A DNA stretch of 35,820 nucleotides from an uncultured Desulfovibrio sp. (GTDB lineage Bacteria > Desulfobacterota > Desulfovibrionia > Desulfovibrionales > Desulfovibrionaceae), in contig UQJT01000028.1 in the NCBI GenBank assembly GCA_900541395.1, forward strand, positions 1 to 35,820, read 5' to 3'. A model generated the notes under the pieces. The model was not told the origin of the DNA. It saw nothing but the letters and a program-made list of their open reading frames with translations, and searched no databases. Position 1 is the stretch's first letter. Each line of letters begins with the position of its first letter. The translations under genes and the position numbers were made by a program. Below are positions 17,596-26,652 of this stretch, one piece after another.

Positions 17596-18963
17596 TCACT
17601 CCGCCTCGTCCAAAGCTGCGTCGAGGAGCCGAGCGGCGTAAGCCGCCCCACCCGCGCGGGGCGTCAGCCAGGCCAGAAAACGCTCCCGCACGTCCGCCCT
17701 CTCCGCCGGGTCCGGGCCGGGCTTCAACAGACATTCGCACGCCGCACGCGGGGTGGGACATATATGCAGCAGGCCCGCAGCCTCCAATGAGGGCAACGAA
17801 GGCTGAGCGGACAAGCGATCCAGCCCCAGAGCCCAGCGAAAATTCTCCAGTGACGGCCCCACGCAGGGGACAAGTCCCGCGGCCAAAGCCTCCAGAAAAT
17901 TCTGGCCGCCCAAGCCGAAGCTTCCGCCCACAAAAGCGGCGTCGGCCACAGCATACAGGCGGGGCAATTCGCCGAAACGATCCCATACCAGCACCGAACC
18001 CGGCGGGCATGTTTCGCCCTCCTCCAATTCCGTAGCGGCCCGGGGTCGCAGGCCCAAGTCGTGCAGGCGGCTCATCCAGGCGCCTACCCGATGCATGTGG
18101 CGTGGGGCCACCACCACCGCGCCGTCGGGCCAGGCGCGCAACAGCCGTCCCAGCCAGGGCACCACCCGGGTTTCCTCCTCCTTGCGCACCGATGCCAACA
18201 AAATAAGGGGAGACACGTCGCGAAACAACGGAGCCAGCTCCAACGAAGGGGGGGCGCTCAGGGTATCCACAGCCCGGTCGAATTTGATGTTGGGCATAAC
18301 GTCCACTGTCGCGGGGCGAACCGTTTGCGGCTCGTCCGGGGCGGCGACCCGATCGAACAGGCGGGCGAAACGCTCCGCGTCTTCGGCGGACACGGCGTGG
18401 ATGCCGCGCAGCGGCAGACTCCGCAACGCGGATGCGATAATCCGGTAACACTCGTAACTCGTCTTGGTCATACGCCCGTTGATAACGTGCACCGGCACTC
18501 CGGCCTCGGCGCAGGCCCCCAGGAGCCCCGGCCACAACTCCGTTTCCAGAAGAGCCAGGACACGGGGGCGGGCCGCTTCCACCGCCCGTCGGACCACGGC
18601 GGGCTCGTCCAACGGAGCGTAACGCACCAGCACCGTCAGCCAGGGGCGGGCCGCCCTCAGGGCGGGCAGGGCCGTTTCGATCACCTCCCGCCCCTGCCGG
18701 GTCCAAGTGGCCACCAGCACCCGCAGGGCGGGCCGCTCGGGCAGGGCATGGAGCAAAGCCACGGCCAGGTGGGCTTCGCCTCCCGACGCCGCCTGCACCC
18801 ACAAATCGACCGGAGCCTCGCCCCCCATCCAATCAACGGGAACACAGCGCTCGGCCCAACCGTCGCTCAACCTTTTGTTGCGCCGCAGCAAAGGCCGGGC
18901 CGCACGCCACAAGCCCGCATACACACGAAAAAACAGAGAGGAAAAAACAGCGTACCGATCCAT
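17596..18963 (-). CDS. waaA: 3-deoxy-D-manno-octulosonic acid (Kdo) transferase
   Basis: The 455-residue GT30 family glycosyltransferase adds Kdo to lipid A precursors at the inner membrane. The N-terminal domain has the ASGGEAHLA motif with likely catalytic E63 (ASVGE in E. coli), ETELWPGLL and INGRMTKTSYECYR. The C-terminal domain has the nucleotide-sugar signature GGSFGLGGQNFLEALAAGLVPCVGPSLENF-type block (about 320-350). A hydrophobic N-terminal segment (about 5-22) is the usual membrane anchor. The Shine-Dalgarno is weak. A minus-strand extended -10 element (TGGTATAAT, hexamer at 19101-19106) about 130 bp upstream is the probable promoter. It starts the operon with trkA. Confidence 0.9.
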   Translation of the reverse strand: MDRYAVFSSLFFRVYAGLWRAARPLLRRNKRLSDGWAERCVPVDWMGGEAPVDLWVQAASGGEAHLAVALLHALPERPALRVLVATWTRQGREVIETALPALRAARPWLTVLVRYAPLDEPAVVRRAVEAARPRVLALLETELWPGLLGACAEAGVPVHVINGRMTKTSYECYRIIASALRSLPLRGIHAVSAEDAERFARLFDRVAAPDEPQTVRPATVDVMPNIKFDRAVDTLSAPPSLELAPLFRDVSPLILLASVRKEEETRVVPWLGRLLRAWPDGAVVVAPRHMHRVGAWMSRLHDLGLRPRAATELEEGETCPPGSVLVWDRFGELPRLYAVADAAFVGGSFGLGGQNFLEALAAGLVPCVGPSLENFRWALGLDRLSAQPSLPSLEAAGLLHICPTPRAACECLLKPGPDPAERADVRERFLAWLTPRAGGAAYAARLLDAALDEAE

Positions 18964-19212
18964 ATATTCACTACACGCCGGACGAAGTTCCGCGCCGACA
19001 AGAGCGCATGAAACCGACTATGCCCGAGCCCCGGCCACCTGGCAAGCCGCCTTGCACGTCCCTCCCCACTGTTGCCTTTCTTCAGGACGTTCACAAGGGC
19101 ATTATACCAGCAAATTATATAATATCACAAAGATAGATACAATAATGCTCATGAGGCGAACAACGGACCTCAAGACGCGCCCCGTAATCCTTTAAATTGC
19201 GTAACCTGGCGG

Positions 19213-19241
19213 TTGACACTATTATTAAACATCTGTAGAAA
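19213..19241 (+). promoter_or_regulatory. Promoter of the tetR-family gene
   Basis: A perfect -35 TTGACA (19213-19218) is followed after 17 bp by TAGAAA (19236-19241, four of six to TATAAT). It overlaps the left arm of the inverted repeat noted at 19226-19295, as expected for autoregulation. Confidence 0.6.
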
Positions 19242-19295
19242 AACTTTCGTCCCGGCAGAGGACTTTTTTTGGAGCAATTTTTAAACAGACGTTTA
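19226..19295. promoter_or_regulatory. Candidate operator repeats of the TetR-family regulator
   Basis: TAAACATCTGT (19226-19236) and ACAGACGTTTA (19285-19295) are inverted copies, matching at 10 of 11 positions. The right copy is also inside a compact palindrome TAAAC-N4-GTTTA (19282-19295) that ends two bases before the start codon. One arm overlaps the promoter spacer and -10 and the other abuts the start, a layout that would let the regulator repress itself. The efflux operon upstream region does not show the same motif clearly. Confidence 0.45.
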
Positions 19296-19297
19296 CT

Positions 19298-20068
19298 ATG
19301 GCACGCCCCTCCCAGAATCTGGATCGCGCCCTGCTGGAAGCGGGCTTCGCCGAGTTGGAGCGCGGCGGCGTGCGCGGGCTGTCGGTGCGGGCGGTGTGCG
19401 CCAGGGCCGGCGTCAACGTCCGGATGCTGAATTATCACTTCGGCTCCAAAGACGAATTTGTGCGCCAGCTTCTGAATAAAACCTATCAATATTTTTTCAA
19501 CGAATTATCTGCCGGCGTCCGGCAGAACGGCGCTCCGCTGGACAGACTGGCCTGCGCGTTGCGGCTTATAGCCCGGTTCACTGTGGAAAACCGCGCTATA
19601 GTAAGAAATTTGTGGATGGACATCAACGCGGGCGTACCGCTGGTGCTGGAAGTGACCCGCAGTCACGGTCTGCGCCACATCCGCCTGCTGTATGATCTGC
19701 TGGCCGAGGCGTGGGAAGCGGGCGACCTGCGGCGGGATATCCCCGTGCGGCAAATTTTTCTGGCCGTGATACCCGGGGTATTCGCCCCCCTCATGTGGCG
19801 GGAACGAGTGTTGCCGTTCAGTCTGGCTATAAACTCCGATATTTTTCCCGAAACCGACGAAATATCTTCCCCCGATCCGGTGGAGACGCTTCTGCAAAAT
19901 TTCACGTGCCTTCTGGCAGGATTTCGCGCTCGGCCGGCGGACGGCGCCTTAGCTTCCTCGGATCGCGCCCGGCCGGAAGCGTCGCAAGAACGTGCCGCCC
20001 CCGTTTCTCCAACGTCCAGCCGCCGCCAGGGCGAAACAAGGAGCCGCGCCTTCCCTGATGAAGCGTAA
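19298..20068 (+). CDS. TetR/AcrR-family transcriptional regulator
   Basis: The 256-residue regulator has an N-terminal TetR helix-turn-helix (about 28-48, LSVRAVCARAGVNVRMLNYHFGSKDEF). The ligand domain is unrecognised beyond helical character. The last 45 residues are Ser/Arg/Ala/Pro-rich and probably disordered, longer than usual for the family. No good Shine-Dalgarno lies near the ATG, which directly follows a palindrome. It lies upstream of an RND efflux operon in the same direction, with one tiny opposite-strand gene between, the classic layout of an efflux repressor (AcrR, MexR, TtgR type). Control of that operon is inferred from position. Confidence 0.9.
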   Translation: MARPSQNLDRALLEAGFAELERGGVRGLSVRAVCARAGVNVRMLNYHFGSKDEFVRQLLNKTYQYFFNELSAGVRQNGAPLDRLACALRLIARFTVENRAIVRNLWMDINAGVPLVLEVTRSHGLRHIRLLYDLLAEAWEAGDLRRDIPVRQIFLAVIPGVFAPLMWRERVLPFSLAINSDIFPETDEISSPDPVETLLQNFTCLLAGFRARPADGALASSDRARPEASQERAAPVSPTSSRRQGETRSRAFPDEA

Positions 20069-20083
20069 GCCGAGCGTCCGGCC

Positions 20084-20257
20084 TCAATCCACCGGCGCTT
20101 TGTTGCGTCGCAGCCGGGCCAGAGTCAGACCGGCCAGGCCGCCCGCGATCATGCCCAGAATGAACGCCCGCGCCATGTTGTCCACGATGCCGAACAACGC
20201 GGCGAATACGCCCAGGGAGCCACCTATCAAAATGCCCCGCACTATAAAAGGATTCAT
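20084..20257 (-). CDS. Small two-helix membrane protein, unknown function
   Basis: The 57-residue product starts MNPFIVRG and has two hydrophobic helices (about 8-26, GILIGGSLGVFAALFGIV, and 32-50, ARAFILGMIAGGLAGL), rich in glycine, and ends in a basic tail (RLRRNKAPVD). The open frame goes back to 20401, but that extension does not look coding and overlaps the efflux promoter zone. The ATG at 20257 has AGG 8 bases upstream; an ATG two codons earlier is also possible. It converges on the tetR gene and is divergent from the efflux operon. I do not recognise a family. Confidence 0.55.
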   Translation of the reverse strand: MNPFIVRGILIGGSLGVFAALFGIVDNMARAFILGMIAGGLAGLTLARLRRNKAPVD

Positions 20258-20418
20258 AGTCATACCTAATGGACGCTCAACCGAGCGCATGTTAAAAAAC
20301 ACGACACCATTCTCGTAAGTCTGACGGGTTGCCGTTTTTTTGTCAATGCACGCCAGGCCGGACATCGCCGTCCGCACATTCCCAAGCGTTCCTTCCTGCA
20401 TGGATAAGGAGTTTGTTC

Positions 20419-21723
20419 ATGACCCGACATTATTTCCAGCACATTTCCGGCACATTGTTTTGCCTTGCTCTCGCGGTCGCCGCGGCCGGTTGCTCGGACG
20501 ACAAAAAAACGATGGAATCCACTGCCCAAATGCCGCCGCCGGTGGTCGCCGTCATGGAAATCGTACCGGAAAACGTGCCCTTGCAATCCACTTATATGGG
20601 GCAGACCATGGGCTACCTGTCGGCCACGGTCAGCGCCCAGGTAGGCGGCATCCTCAAGCAGCGCACCTACAAGGAAGGCGACTACGTCGCCAAAGGTCAG
20701 GTTCTGTTTGAAATAGACCCGGCTTCCTATCAGGCCGCTCTGGATCAGGCCCAGGGCCAGCTGACCATGGCCCAGACCCAGTACAACAACGCCAAGCGCG
20801 AATATGACCGCATTTTGCCCCTATACGCCCGTAACGCCGTCAGCCAGCGAGATCGCGACAACGCCCAGGCCGCCTACGACAGCGCGCGGGCCCAGGTGGA
20901 ATCGGCCAAGGCATCGGTGGAGCAGGCTCAGATTCAACTCGGTTACACCAAGGTGGTGGCCCCCATTTCCGGCTACACGTCCAGCGAGTCGGTGACCGAA
21001 GGCAACCTGATCAGCCCCGGCACGCCGTTGACCACCATCAATCAAACCGACCCCATGTACGTCAATTTTTCCATTCCCAGCGCGGAAATGCGTATGACCA
21101 AACGCCTGGAGGCCGAAAAACGGGCCCGGACGACCATTCGGGATGCAGATGCCGTCATGCAGTTGCTGGAAGGCGAACAGTTCCCGCACGTCGGCCGGGT
21201 CACCTTTGTCGACACCAAGGTGGACCCCGCTACCAGCGCCATCCACGCCCGCGCCCAGTTCCCCAACCCGGCCGGCGGGCTGCTGCCCGGCCAGTACGCC
21301 TCGGTTTCCATCAGCGCCGTTACGCTGGTCGACGCCATGCTGGTGCCGCAGAACGCCGTGTTGCAAACCGCCCAGGGACCTATGGTCTATACGGTCTATA
21401 CCAAGGACGAACACCCCATGGCCCGCCTCACGCCCATCAAGCTGGGAGAAATTTTCGGCAACGAATTTTTGCTGGACGGCGGGCTTGAACCGGGCACCAC
21501 CATCGTGGTGGAGGGCATCAACAAAGTACGGCCGGACAGCCCGATCACGCCGAAACTTCTGCCGCGCCCCTCCCGCCGGACGCCGCTGTCCACGCCCGAC
21601 TCGGTGACCGTGCCTCCGGCGAGCGAGCTGGGCGTTCCTTCCCCCGTACTCCCGGCCGACGAAAAGGGCGCGTCCGCGCAACCCGACCAGTCCGCTCCGG
21701 CCGCTTCCGGCTCGACCCATTAA
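20419..21723 (+). CDS. RND efflux periplasmic adaptor (membrane fusion protein), lipoprotein
   Basis: The 434-residue adaptor links the RND pump to the outer-membrane channel. A lipoprotein signal ends in the lipobox AAGC (lipidated C25). After it come the barrel-sandwich half motif (VSAQVGGILKQRTYKEGDYVAKGQVLFEIDP type, about 75-105), a helical hairpin (about 110-185), then VAPISGYTSSESVTEGNLISPGTPL and the beta-barrel. The family is AcrA/MexA. The last 55 residues are Pro/Ser/Thr/Ala-rich and unusual. The ATG at 20419 has AAGGAG 7 bases upstream; the frame is open back to 20329. First gene of a three-gene operon. Confidence 0.95.
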   Translation: MTRHYFQHISGTLFCLALAVAAAGCSDDKKTMESTAQMPPPVVAVMEIVPENVPLQSTYMGQTMGYLSATVSAQVGGILKQRTYKEGDYVAKGQVLFEIDPASYQAALDQAQGQLTMAQTQYNNAKREYDRILPLYARNAVSQRDRDNAQAAYDSARAQVESAKASVEQAQIQLGYTKVVAPISGYTSSESVTEGNLISPGTPLTTINQTDPMYVNFSIPSAEMRMTKRLEAEKRARTTIRDADAVMQLLEGEQFPHVGRVTFVDTKVDPATSAIHARAQFPNPAGGLLPGQYASVSISAVTLVDAMLVPQNAVLQTAQGPMVYTVYTKDEHPMARLTPIKLGEIFGNEFLLDGGLEPGTTIVVEGINKVRPDSPITPKLLPRPSRRTPLSTPDSVTVPPASELGVPSPVLPADEKGASAQPDQSAPAASGSTH

Positions 21724-21735
21724 GGCGGAGGCCCC

Positions 21736-24700
21736 ATGGACACAGCTACCACTCCGACCAAAGCGGTCATCAAAGAAGGCTTTTTCCTGCGTCGACCGGT
21801 CTTTTCGGCCGTTCTGTCCATCTTTTTCGTCATTATGGGGCTTATGGCCCTTCGGGTGTTGCCCGTATCGCAGTACCCCGATCTCGTGCCGCCCACGGTC
21901 ATGGTCATGGCGCAATACCCCGGCGCCAGCCCCGAAACCATAGCCCAGACCGTGGCCACGCCGCTGGAACAGCAGATCAACGGCGTGGACGACATGATCT
22001 ATATGAACTCGGTGAGTTCGGTCAGCGGCGTCATGCTGCTCACCGTATACTTTGAAGTGGGCACCGACCCCGACATGGCCACGGTCAACGTCAACAACCG
22101 GGTACAGGCGGCCCTGGCGGGCCTGCCCGAAATTGTCCGTCAATACGGCGTGACGGTCATGAAACGTTCGTCGGCCATTCTGGAAATGGTCACCCTGTCC
22201 GCCGCCGACGACATGTACGACACCGTCTACCTTAACAACTACGCCACCATCAATATCGTGGACGGCCTCAAGCGCATACCCGGCGTGGGCAACGCCGAAG
22301 TGCTGGGGTCCAAGGACTGGGCCATGCGTATTTGGCTCAACCCCCTGCGCATGGCCGAACTGAATCTGTCCACGGCCGATATCGCCCAGGCCGTCCGCGA
22401 TCAGAACAACCAGTATTCCGCCGGCACCATCGGCGCCCAACCCGGCGGCACCGACATCATGATGACCTGGCAGGTCAGCGGCCTGGGTCGCCTGCTTACG
22501 GCCGAAGAATTCGGCAACATCATTATCCGCACCCAGCCAGGCGGCGGGGGGGTATTGCGTCTTAAGGACGTGGCCCGGGTGGAACTGGGAGCGGCCAACT
22601 ATGATCTGGACGCCAAGGTGAACGGCGTCAACGCCGTGCCTATGGCCATCTATCTGGCCTCGGGGGCCAACGCTCTGGATACCGCCGACCGCGTGGCCGA
22701 ATACATGCAGACCATATCCCAAAACTTCCCCGTGGGCCTGCAATACGAAGTGCCTTACGACACCACGACCTTTGTGCGCATCTCCATCGAGGAAGTAATC
22801 CAAACTTTGATCGAAGCCATTGTCCTGGTGTTCCTGGTGGTCTTCCTCTTCCTCCAGAAGTGGCGGGCCACCCTCATCCCCTGCCTGGCCGTGCCCATCG
22901 CCCTTATCGGCACCTTCGCGGGCATCTACGCTCTGGGCTTTTCCATCAATACCCTGACCCTGTTCGCCCTGGTGTTGGCCATCGGCATTGTGGTCGACGA
23001 CGCCATCGTGGTCATGGAAAATATGACCCGTGTGCTGGAAACCGAGGACCTGACTCCCCGTCAGGCCACGGCCAAAGCCATGAGCGAAGTGACGGCCCCG
23101 GTCATCGCCATTGTGCTGGTGCTGTGCGCCGTCTTCATCCCCGTGGGCTTCCTGGGCGGTCTGGCGGGTGTGATGTACCGGCAGTTCGCCATCACCATCG
23201 CCATTTCGGTCATCATCTCGGGCATTGTGGCCCTGACCCTCACCCCGGCTCTGTGCGTGCTCCTGATCCGCAAGTCCACCCACGAGCCAAGGGGATTCTT
23301 CAAGTGGTTCAACGCGTTCTTCGCCAAGGTCACCGACGGTTTCACCGCCGGGGTCAAGGTCTTCCTGCGCTCCAGTCTGCTGACGCTGAGCCTCATGGCC
23401 GCCCTGCTGGCAGCCACGTGGGGCCTGTTCGAACGGGTGCCCACGGCTCTGGTACCCGAAGAAGACCAGGGCGCGCTGATGGTCATGGCCATTCTGCCCG
23501 ACGGCACGGCCCTGCCTCAGACCCAGGCTCTCATGAACCGTGTCGCCGATCAGGTCGAAAAGCTCAAAGGCGTCAAATATACCATCAGTCTGGCCGGTTT
23601 CGACATGATGAACGGCACGCTCAATCCCAACAACGGGGCCATATTCCTGACCCTCGACGACTGGAGCGAGCGCGATGCCCAGGGTATCACCGTGGAAGAT
23701 ATCCTGAAAGAAGTGTATGTCATCGGCATGGCTGAAACCAAGGGCCTGGTGCTGCCCTTCAATCCGCCGCCCATCGTGGGTCTGTCCAACACCGGCGGTT
23801 TTGAAATGATGATCGAAAGCACCAGCGGCAACGACAAGGAACTGTCGGACGTCACCCGCGCCTTCCTGGCCGCGGCCGCCCAGCGGCCGGAATTGACCGG
23901 CGTCAGCAGTTCTTACAGCGTCAACGCGCCGCGACTGTTCGTCGATCTCGACCGCGAAAAGGCCCGTCTGCTCAACGTCAACGTCAGCGACGTGTTCAAT
24001 ACCCTGGGCGCCACCCTGGGGGCCACCTATATCAACGACTTCAACAGGGAAGGCCGCACGTTCCGCGTGTTCATGCAGGCCGACGCCGCCTATCGCAGCC
24101 TGCCGGACGACATCAAAAACGTCTACGTGCGCAGCATGGACGGCAAGCAAATCCCCATGGTGTCGCTGGTATCCGTACGGGCCGACAGCGGGCCGCAAAT
24201 CGTCACTCACTTCAACGGCCTCACGGCCGCCAAGGTGACGGGCAACCCCGCCTCGGGCTACAGCTCCGGTCAGGCCATCGCCGCCCTTCAGGATGTGGCC
24301 CGGCAAGTATTGCCCCAAGGCTATACCATCGCCTGGTCGGGTTCCAGCTACCAGGAAGTGCAGACCGGCGGCACGGACTTCGGCGTACTGGGCCTGTCGC
24401 TGCTCATGGTCTTCCTCATCCTGGCCGCCCAGTACGAACGCTGGAGCCTGCCCCTGGCCGTTCTTTCGGCCGTGCCCTTCGCCGTGTTCGGGGCCATCCT
24501 CGGCAACTGGCTGACGGGCCTCAACAACGACGTTTATACCCAGGTGGCCATGATCACTCTGCTCGGCCTGGCTTGTAAAAACGCCATCCTGATCGTAGAG
24601 TTCGCCGCCGATCTGCACAAACAGGGCATGGACATCGTACCGTCGGCCATCGAGGCGGCCCGCCTGCGTTTCCGTCCCATCATCATGACCTCCATCGCCT

Positions 24701-24903
24701 TCATTCTCGGCACCCTGCCTCTGGCCGTCAGCACCGGCGCGGGCGCGGGCAGCCGCCGGGCCATCGGGGTCAGCGTGGTGTCGGGGATGCTGGCGGCCAC
24801 CATCCTGGCTCCCCTCATTGTACCTTACTTCTACCGGATCGTCATGCAGGCGGCCCAAAAAGTGCGCGGCAACCGCGTCGCCACTCCCACGGACGAGGAA
24901 TAA
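21736..24903 (+). CDS. RND-family (HAE1) multidrug efflux pump, inner-membrane subunit
   Basis: The 1055-residue proton-driven transporter has the AcrB/MexB size and plan: 12 membrane helices in two halves, each with a large periplasmic loop. It begins with the FFLRRPVFSAVLSIFFVIMG helix. The proton relay is intact: D421-D422 in GIVVDDAIVV (D407/D408 of AcrB) and K948 in GLACKNAILIVE (K940 of AcrB). The segment FLVVFLFLQKWRATLIP is family-typical. A GGAGG Shine-Dalgarno lies just before the ATG, 12 bp past the adaptor stop. Substrates probably include amphiphilic toxins such as bile acids if this is a gut organism, but that is inference. Confidence 0.97.
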   Translation: MDTATTPTKAVIKEGFFLRRPVFSAVLSIFFVIMGLMALRVLPVSQYPDLVPPTVMVMAQYPGASPETIAQTVATPLEQQINGVDDMIYMNSVSSVSGVMLLTVYFEVGTDPDMATVNVNNRVQAALAGLPEIVRQYGVTVMKRSSAILEMVTLSAADDMYDTVYLNNYATINIVDGLKRIPGVGNAEVLGSKDWAMRIWLNPLRMAELNLSTADIAQAVRDQNNQYSAGTIGAQPGGTDIMMTWQVSGLGRLLTAEEFGNIIIRTQPGGGGVLRLKDVARVELGAANYDLDAKVNGVNAVPMAIYLASGANALDTADRVAEYMQTISQNFPVGLQYEVPYDTTTFVRISIEEVIQTLIEAIVLVFLVVFLFLQKWRATLIPCLAVPIALIGTFAGIYALGFSINTLTLFALVLAIGIVVDDAIVVMENMTRVLETEDLTPRQATAKAMSEVTAPVIAIVLVLCAVFIPVGFLGGLAGVMYRQFAITIAISVIISGIVALTLTPALCVLLIRKSTHEPRGFFKWFNAFFAKVTDGFTAGVKVFLRSSLLTLSLMAALLAATWGLFERVPTALVPEEDQGALMVMAILPDGTALPQTQALMNRVADQVEKLKGVKYTISLAGFDMMNGTLNPNNGAIFLTLDDWSERDAQGITVEDILKEVYVIGMAETKGLVLPFNPPPIVGLSNTGGFEMMIESTSGNDKELSDVTRAFLAAAAQRPELTGVSSSYSVNAPRLFVDLDREKARLLNVNVSDVFNTLGATLGATYINDFNREGRTFRVFMQADAAYRSLPDDIKNVYVRSMDGKQIPMVSLVSVRADSGPQIVTHFNGLTAAKVTGNPASGYSSGQAIAALQDVARQVLPQGYTIAWSGSSYQEVQTGGTDFGVLGLSLLMVFLILAAQYERWSLPLAVLSAVPFAVFGAILGNWLTGLNNDVYTQVAMITLLGLACKNAILIVEFAADLHKQGMDIVPSAIEAARLRFRPIIMTSIAFILGTLPLAVSTGAGAGSRRAIGVSVVSGMLAATILAPLIVPYFYRIVMQAAQKVRGNRVATPTDEE

Positions 24904-24905
24904 TT

Positions 24906-26453
24906 ATGAAACGACTCATCATGTGCGCACTGGCGTCGCTGACGTTGGCGGGGTGCTCCTTTGCGCCGGACTATTCGCGTCCGGTCATGGACCTGCCCGC
25001 CACATGGAACGGTCCTGTGACCGAGCAGGGCCTGGAAGTCCAGTGGTGGAAACGTTTCGAAGATCCCATCCTGAACAAGCTTGTCAACGAGGCTTTGGCC
25101 TACAACCAAAACCTGGCGGCGGCCATGGCCCGCGTGGAACAGGCCCGGGCCTACCTGGGCTATGCACGGGGCGAACAGTTCCCCACTCTGGCGGGCTCGG
25201 GCAGCGGCGGCAAAAGCCGCTTCAGCGCCGACGCTTCGGCCTCTTACGGCCTGGCCAAGGGCTTGGGCGCCCTGCAGGACGCTTTGCACGCCATAAACCC
25301 GGGTATTCCCGCCAGTTCCGGCGCCCCCGGCCGCGAAGGGGAATCCTGGTCGGCCGCGCTCCAGGCCGTGTGGGAACTGGATTTGTGGGGCAAGTACCGC
25401 AACTCCACCGCCGCCGCGCGGGAACAACTGCTGGCCACGGAAGCGGGGCAGAGGGGAGTGCTGCTCAGCCTGGCGGGTCAAACGACCATCGCCTACTTTG
25501 ATTTGCGTAACTACGACGCCCAGTTGAATATCGCCAAGCGGACCTTGCAGACCCGCGAGGAAGCTCTGAAAATTTACCAGGCCCGCTACGACGAGGGCCT
25601 GATCAGCGAACTGGACTTTTTGCGGGCTAAAACCGAAACCGATACCATGCGGGCCAACGTGTACACCGCCGAATACCAGGTGGCCACGGCTGAAAGCGCC
25701 CTGATGGTACTGTCGGGCCGCTCGCCCCGGGCCATTTTTGAGGAAAGTCCCGAGCGCGGCCTGTCCATCGACGCCCTGCCCAGCGCGCCCCAGCTGCCCG
25801 CCGGGCTGCCGTCGGAACTGTTGGAACGCCGTCCCGACATCGTGGCAGCCGAGGCCCAGTTAAGGGCCGCCAACTACAAAATAGGCGTAGCCAAGGCCGC
25901 CTGGTTCCCGTCCATCTCCCTGACCGGGCAACTCGGCACCCAGAGCGGCAAACTGGATCAATTGTTTACCGGAGCCTCCGATATGTGGGCTTTCGGCGGC
26001 AGCATTTCGGTGCCGCTTCTGACCTTCGGCCGTATTTCCAACAACGTGAAGGTCAGCGAGGCCGCCATGCGCGAAGCGCTGGCCAACTATGCCCTGACCG
26101 TACAGGGAGCCTTCCGCGACATCCGCAACGCTTTGGTCATCCAGCAACGCACCACGGACATCGCCGATACCCTGGCCATCGCCGTGGACAACCTGCGCAA
26201 AGCCACCGAGCTGGCCCGCCTGCGTTACGAAAACGGTTACGCCTCTTATCTGGACGTATTGGACGCCGAGCGTTCGCTGTTCGACGCCGAAGTGCAGTTG
26301 TCCAACGTGCGCACCAGCCACCTTTCGTCCATCGTTCAGGTGTGCATGGCTCTGGGCGGCGGTTGGGTGGATACCCCCGGCACGCCGACGGCCATTCCTG
26401 TTCCCGCGCCGACCCGGGCCGCGTCTCCCCGAACGGCATCGACCTCGAACTAG
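24906..26453 (+). CDS. RND efflux outer-membrane factor (OprM/NodT type), lipoprotein
   Basis: The 515-residue TolC-superfamily channel closes the tripartite efflux system. A lipoprotein signal has LAGC (C17). Two repeated outer-membrane efflux domains follow (about 60-255 and 280-475), with WWKRFEDPILNKLVNEAL at the start, the ERRPDIVAAEAQLRAANYKIGVAKAAWFPSISL hallmark in the middle, and the VSVPLLTFGRI-type segment later. The 24-residue tail is Pro/Thr/Ala-rich. It starts 2 bp past the pump stop with GAGGA overlapping the end of that gene, so translation is coupled. A strong terminator follows. Confidence 0.95.
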   Translation: MKRLIMCALASLTLAGCSFAPDYSRPVMDLPATWNGPVTEQGLEVQWWKRFEDPILNKLVNEALAYNQNLAAAMARVEQARAYLGYARGEQFPTLAGSGSGGKSRFSADASASYGLAKGLGALQDALHAINPGIPASSGAPGREGESWSAALQAVWELDLWGKYRNSTAAAREQLLATEAGQRGVLLSLAGQTTIAYFDLRNYDAQLNIAKRTLQTREEALKIYQARYDEGLISELDFLRAKTETDTMRANVYTAEYQVATAESALMVLSGRSPRAIFEESPERGLSIDALPSAPQLPAGLPSELLERRPDIVAAEAQLRAANYKIGVAKAAWFPSISLTGQLGTQSGKLDQLFTGASDMWAFGGSISVPLLTFGRISNNVKVSEAAMREALANYALTVQGAFRDIRNALVIQQRTTDIADTLAIAVDNLRKATELARLRYENGYASYLDVLDAERSLFDAEVQLSNVRTSHLSSIVQVCMALGGGWVDTPGTPTAIPVPAPTRAASPRTASTSN

Positions 26454-26480
26454 CCCACGACTTTTTTCACTTTCCTCAAC

Positions 26481-26511
26481 AAACCGCCCTTTCCCCGAAA
26501 GGGCGGTTTTT
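26481..26511 (+). terminator. Terminator of the RND efflux operon
   Basis: A perfect 13-bp stem (26481-26493 with 26497-26509) with a three-base loop ends in a T-run (26507-26511), 28 bp past the outer-membrane factor stop. Confidence 0.92.
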
Positions 26512-26652
26512 CATATCCGGAACGCGGAATTCCGGCCCTGGCTCCAATATCCTCTTCAAAAAAATCAGCAGTTATGAACATGAGCGCAATGATAGCTTTT
26601 GACAAAAAAACGGCCGAGCGTCCAAACTGTGGACAAAAAGGAGGTTTTCCGC

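Noticed and set aside
20821..24858. A 1345-codon open frame on the minus strand
   Set aside because: It is the antisense shadow of the RND pump and adaptor genes, produced by GC-rich codon use. Its His/Gly/Asp-rich composition is not that of a protein, and the plus-strand genes have motifs, ribosome sites and operon order.
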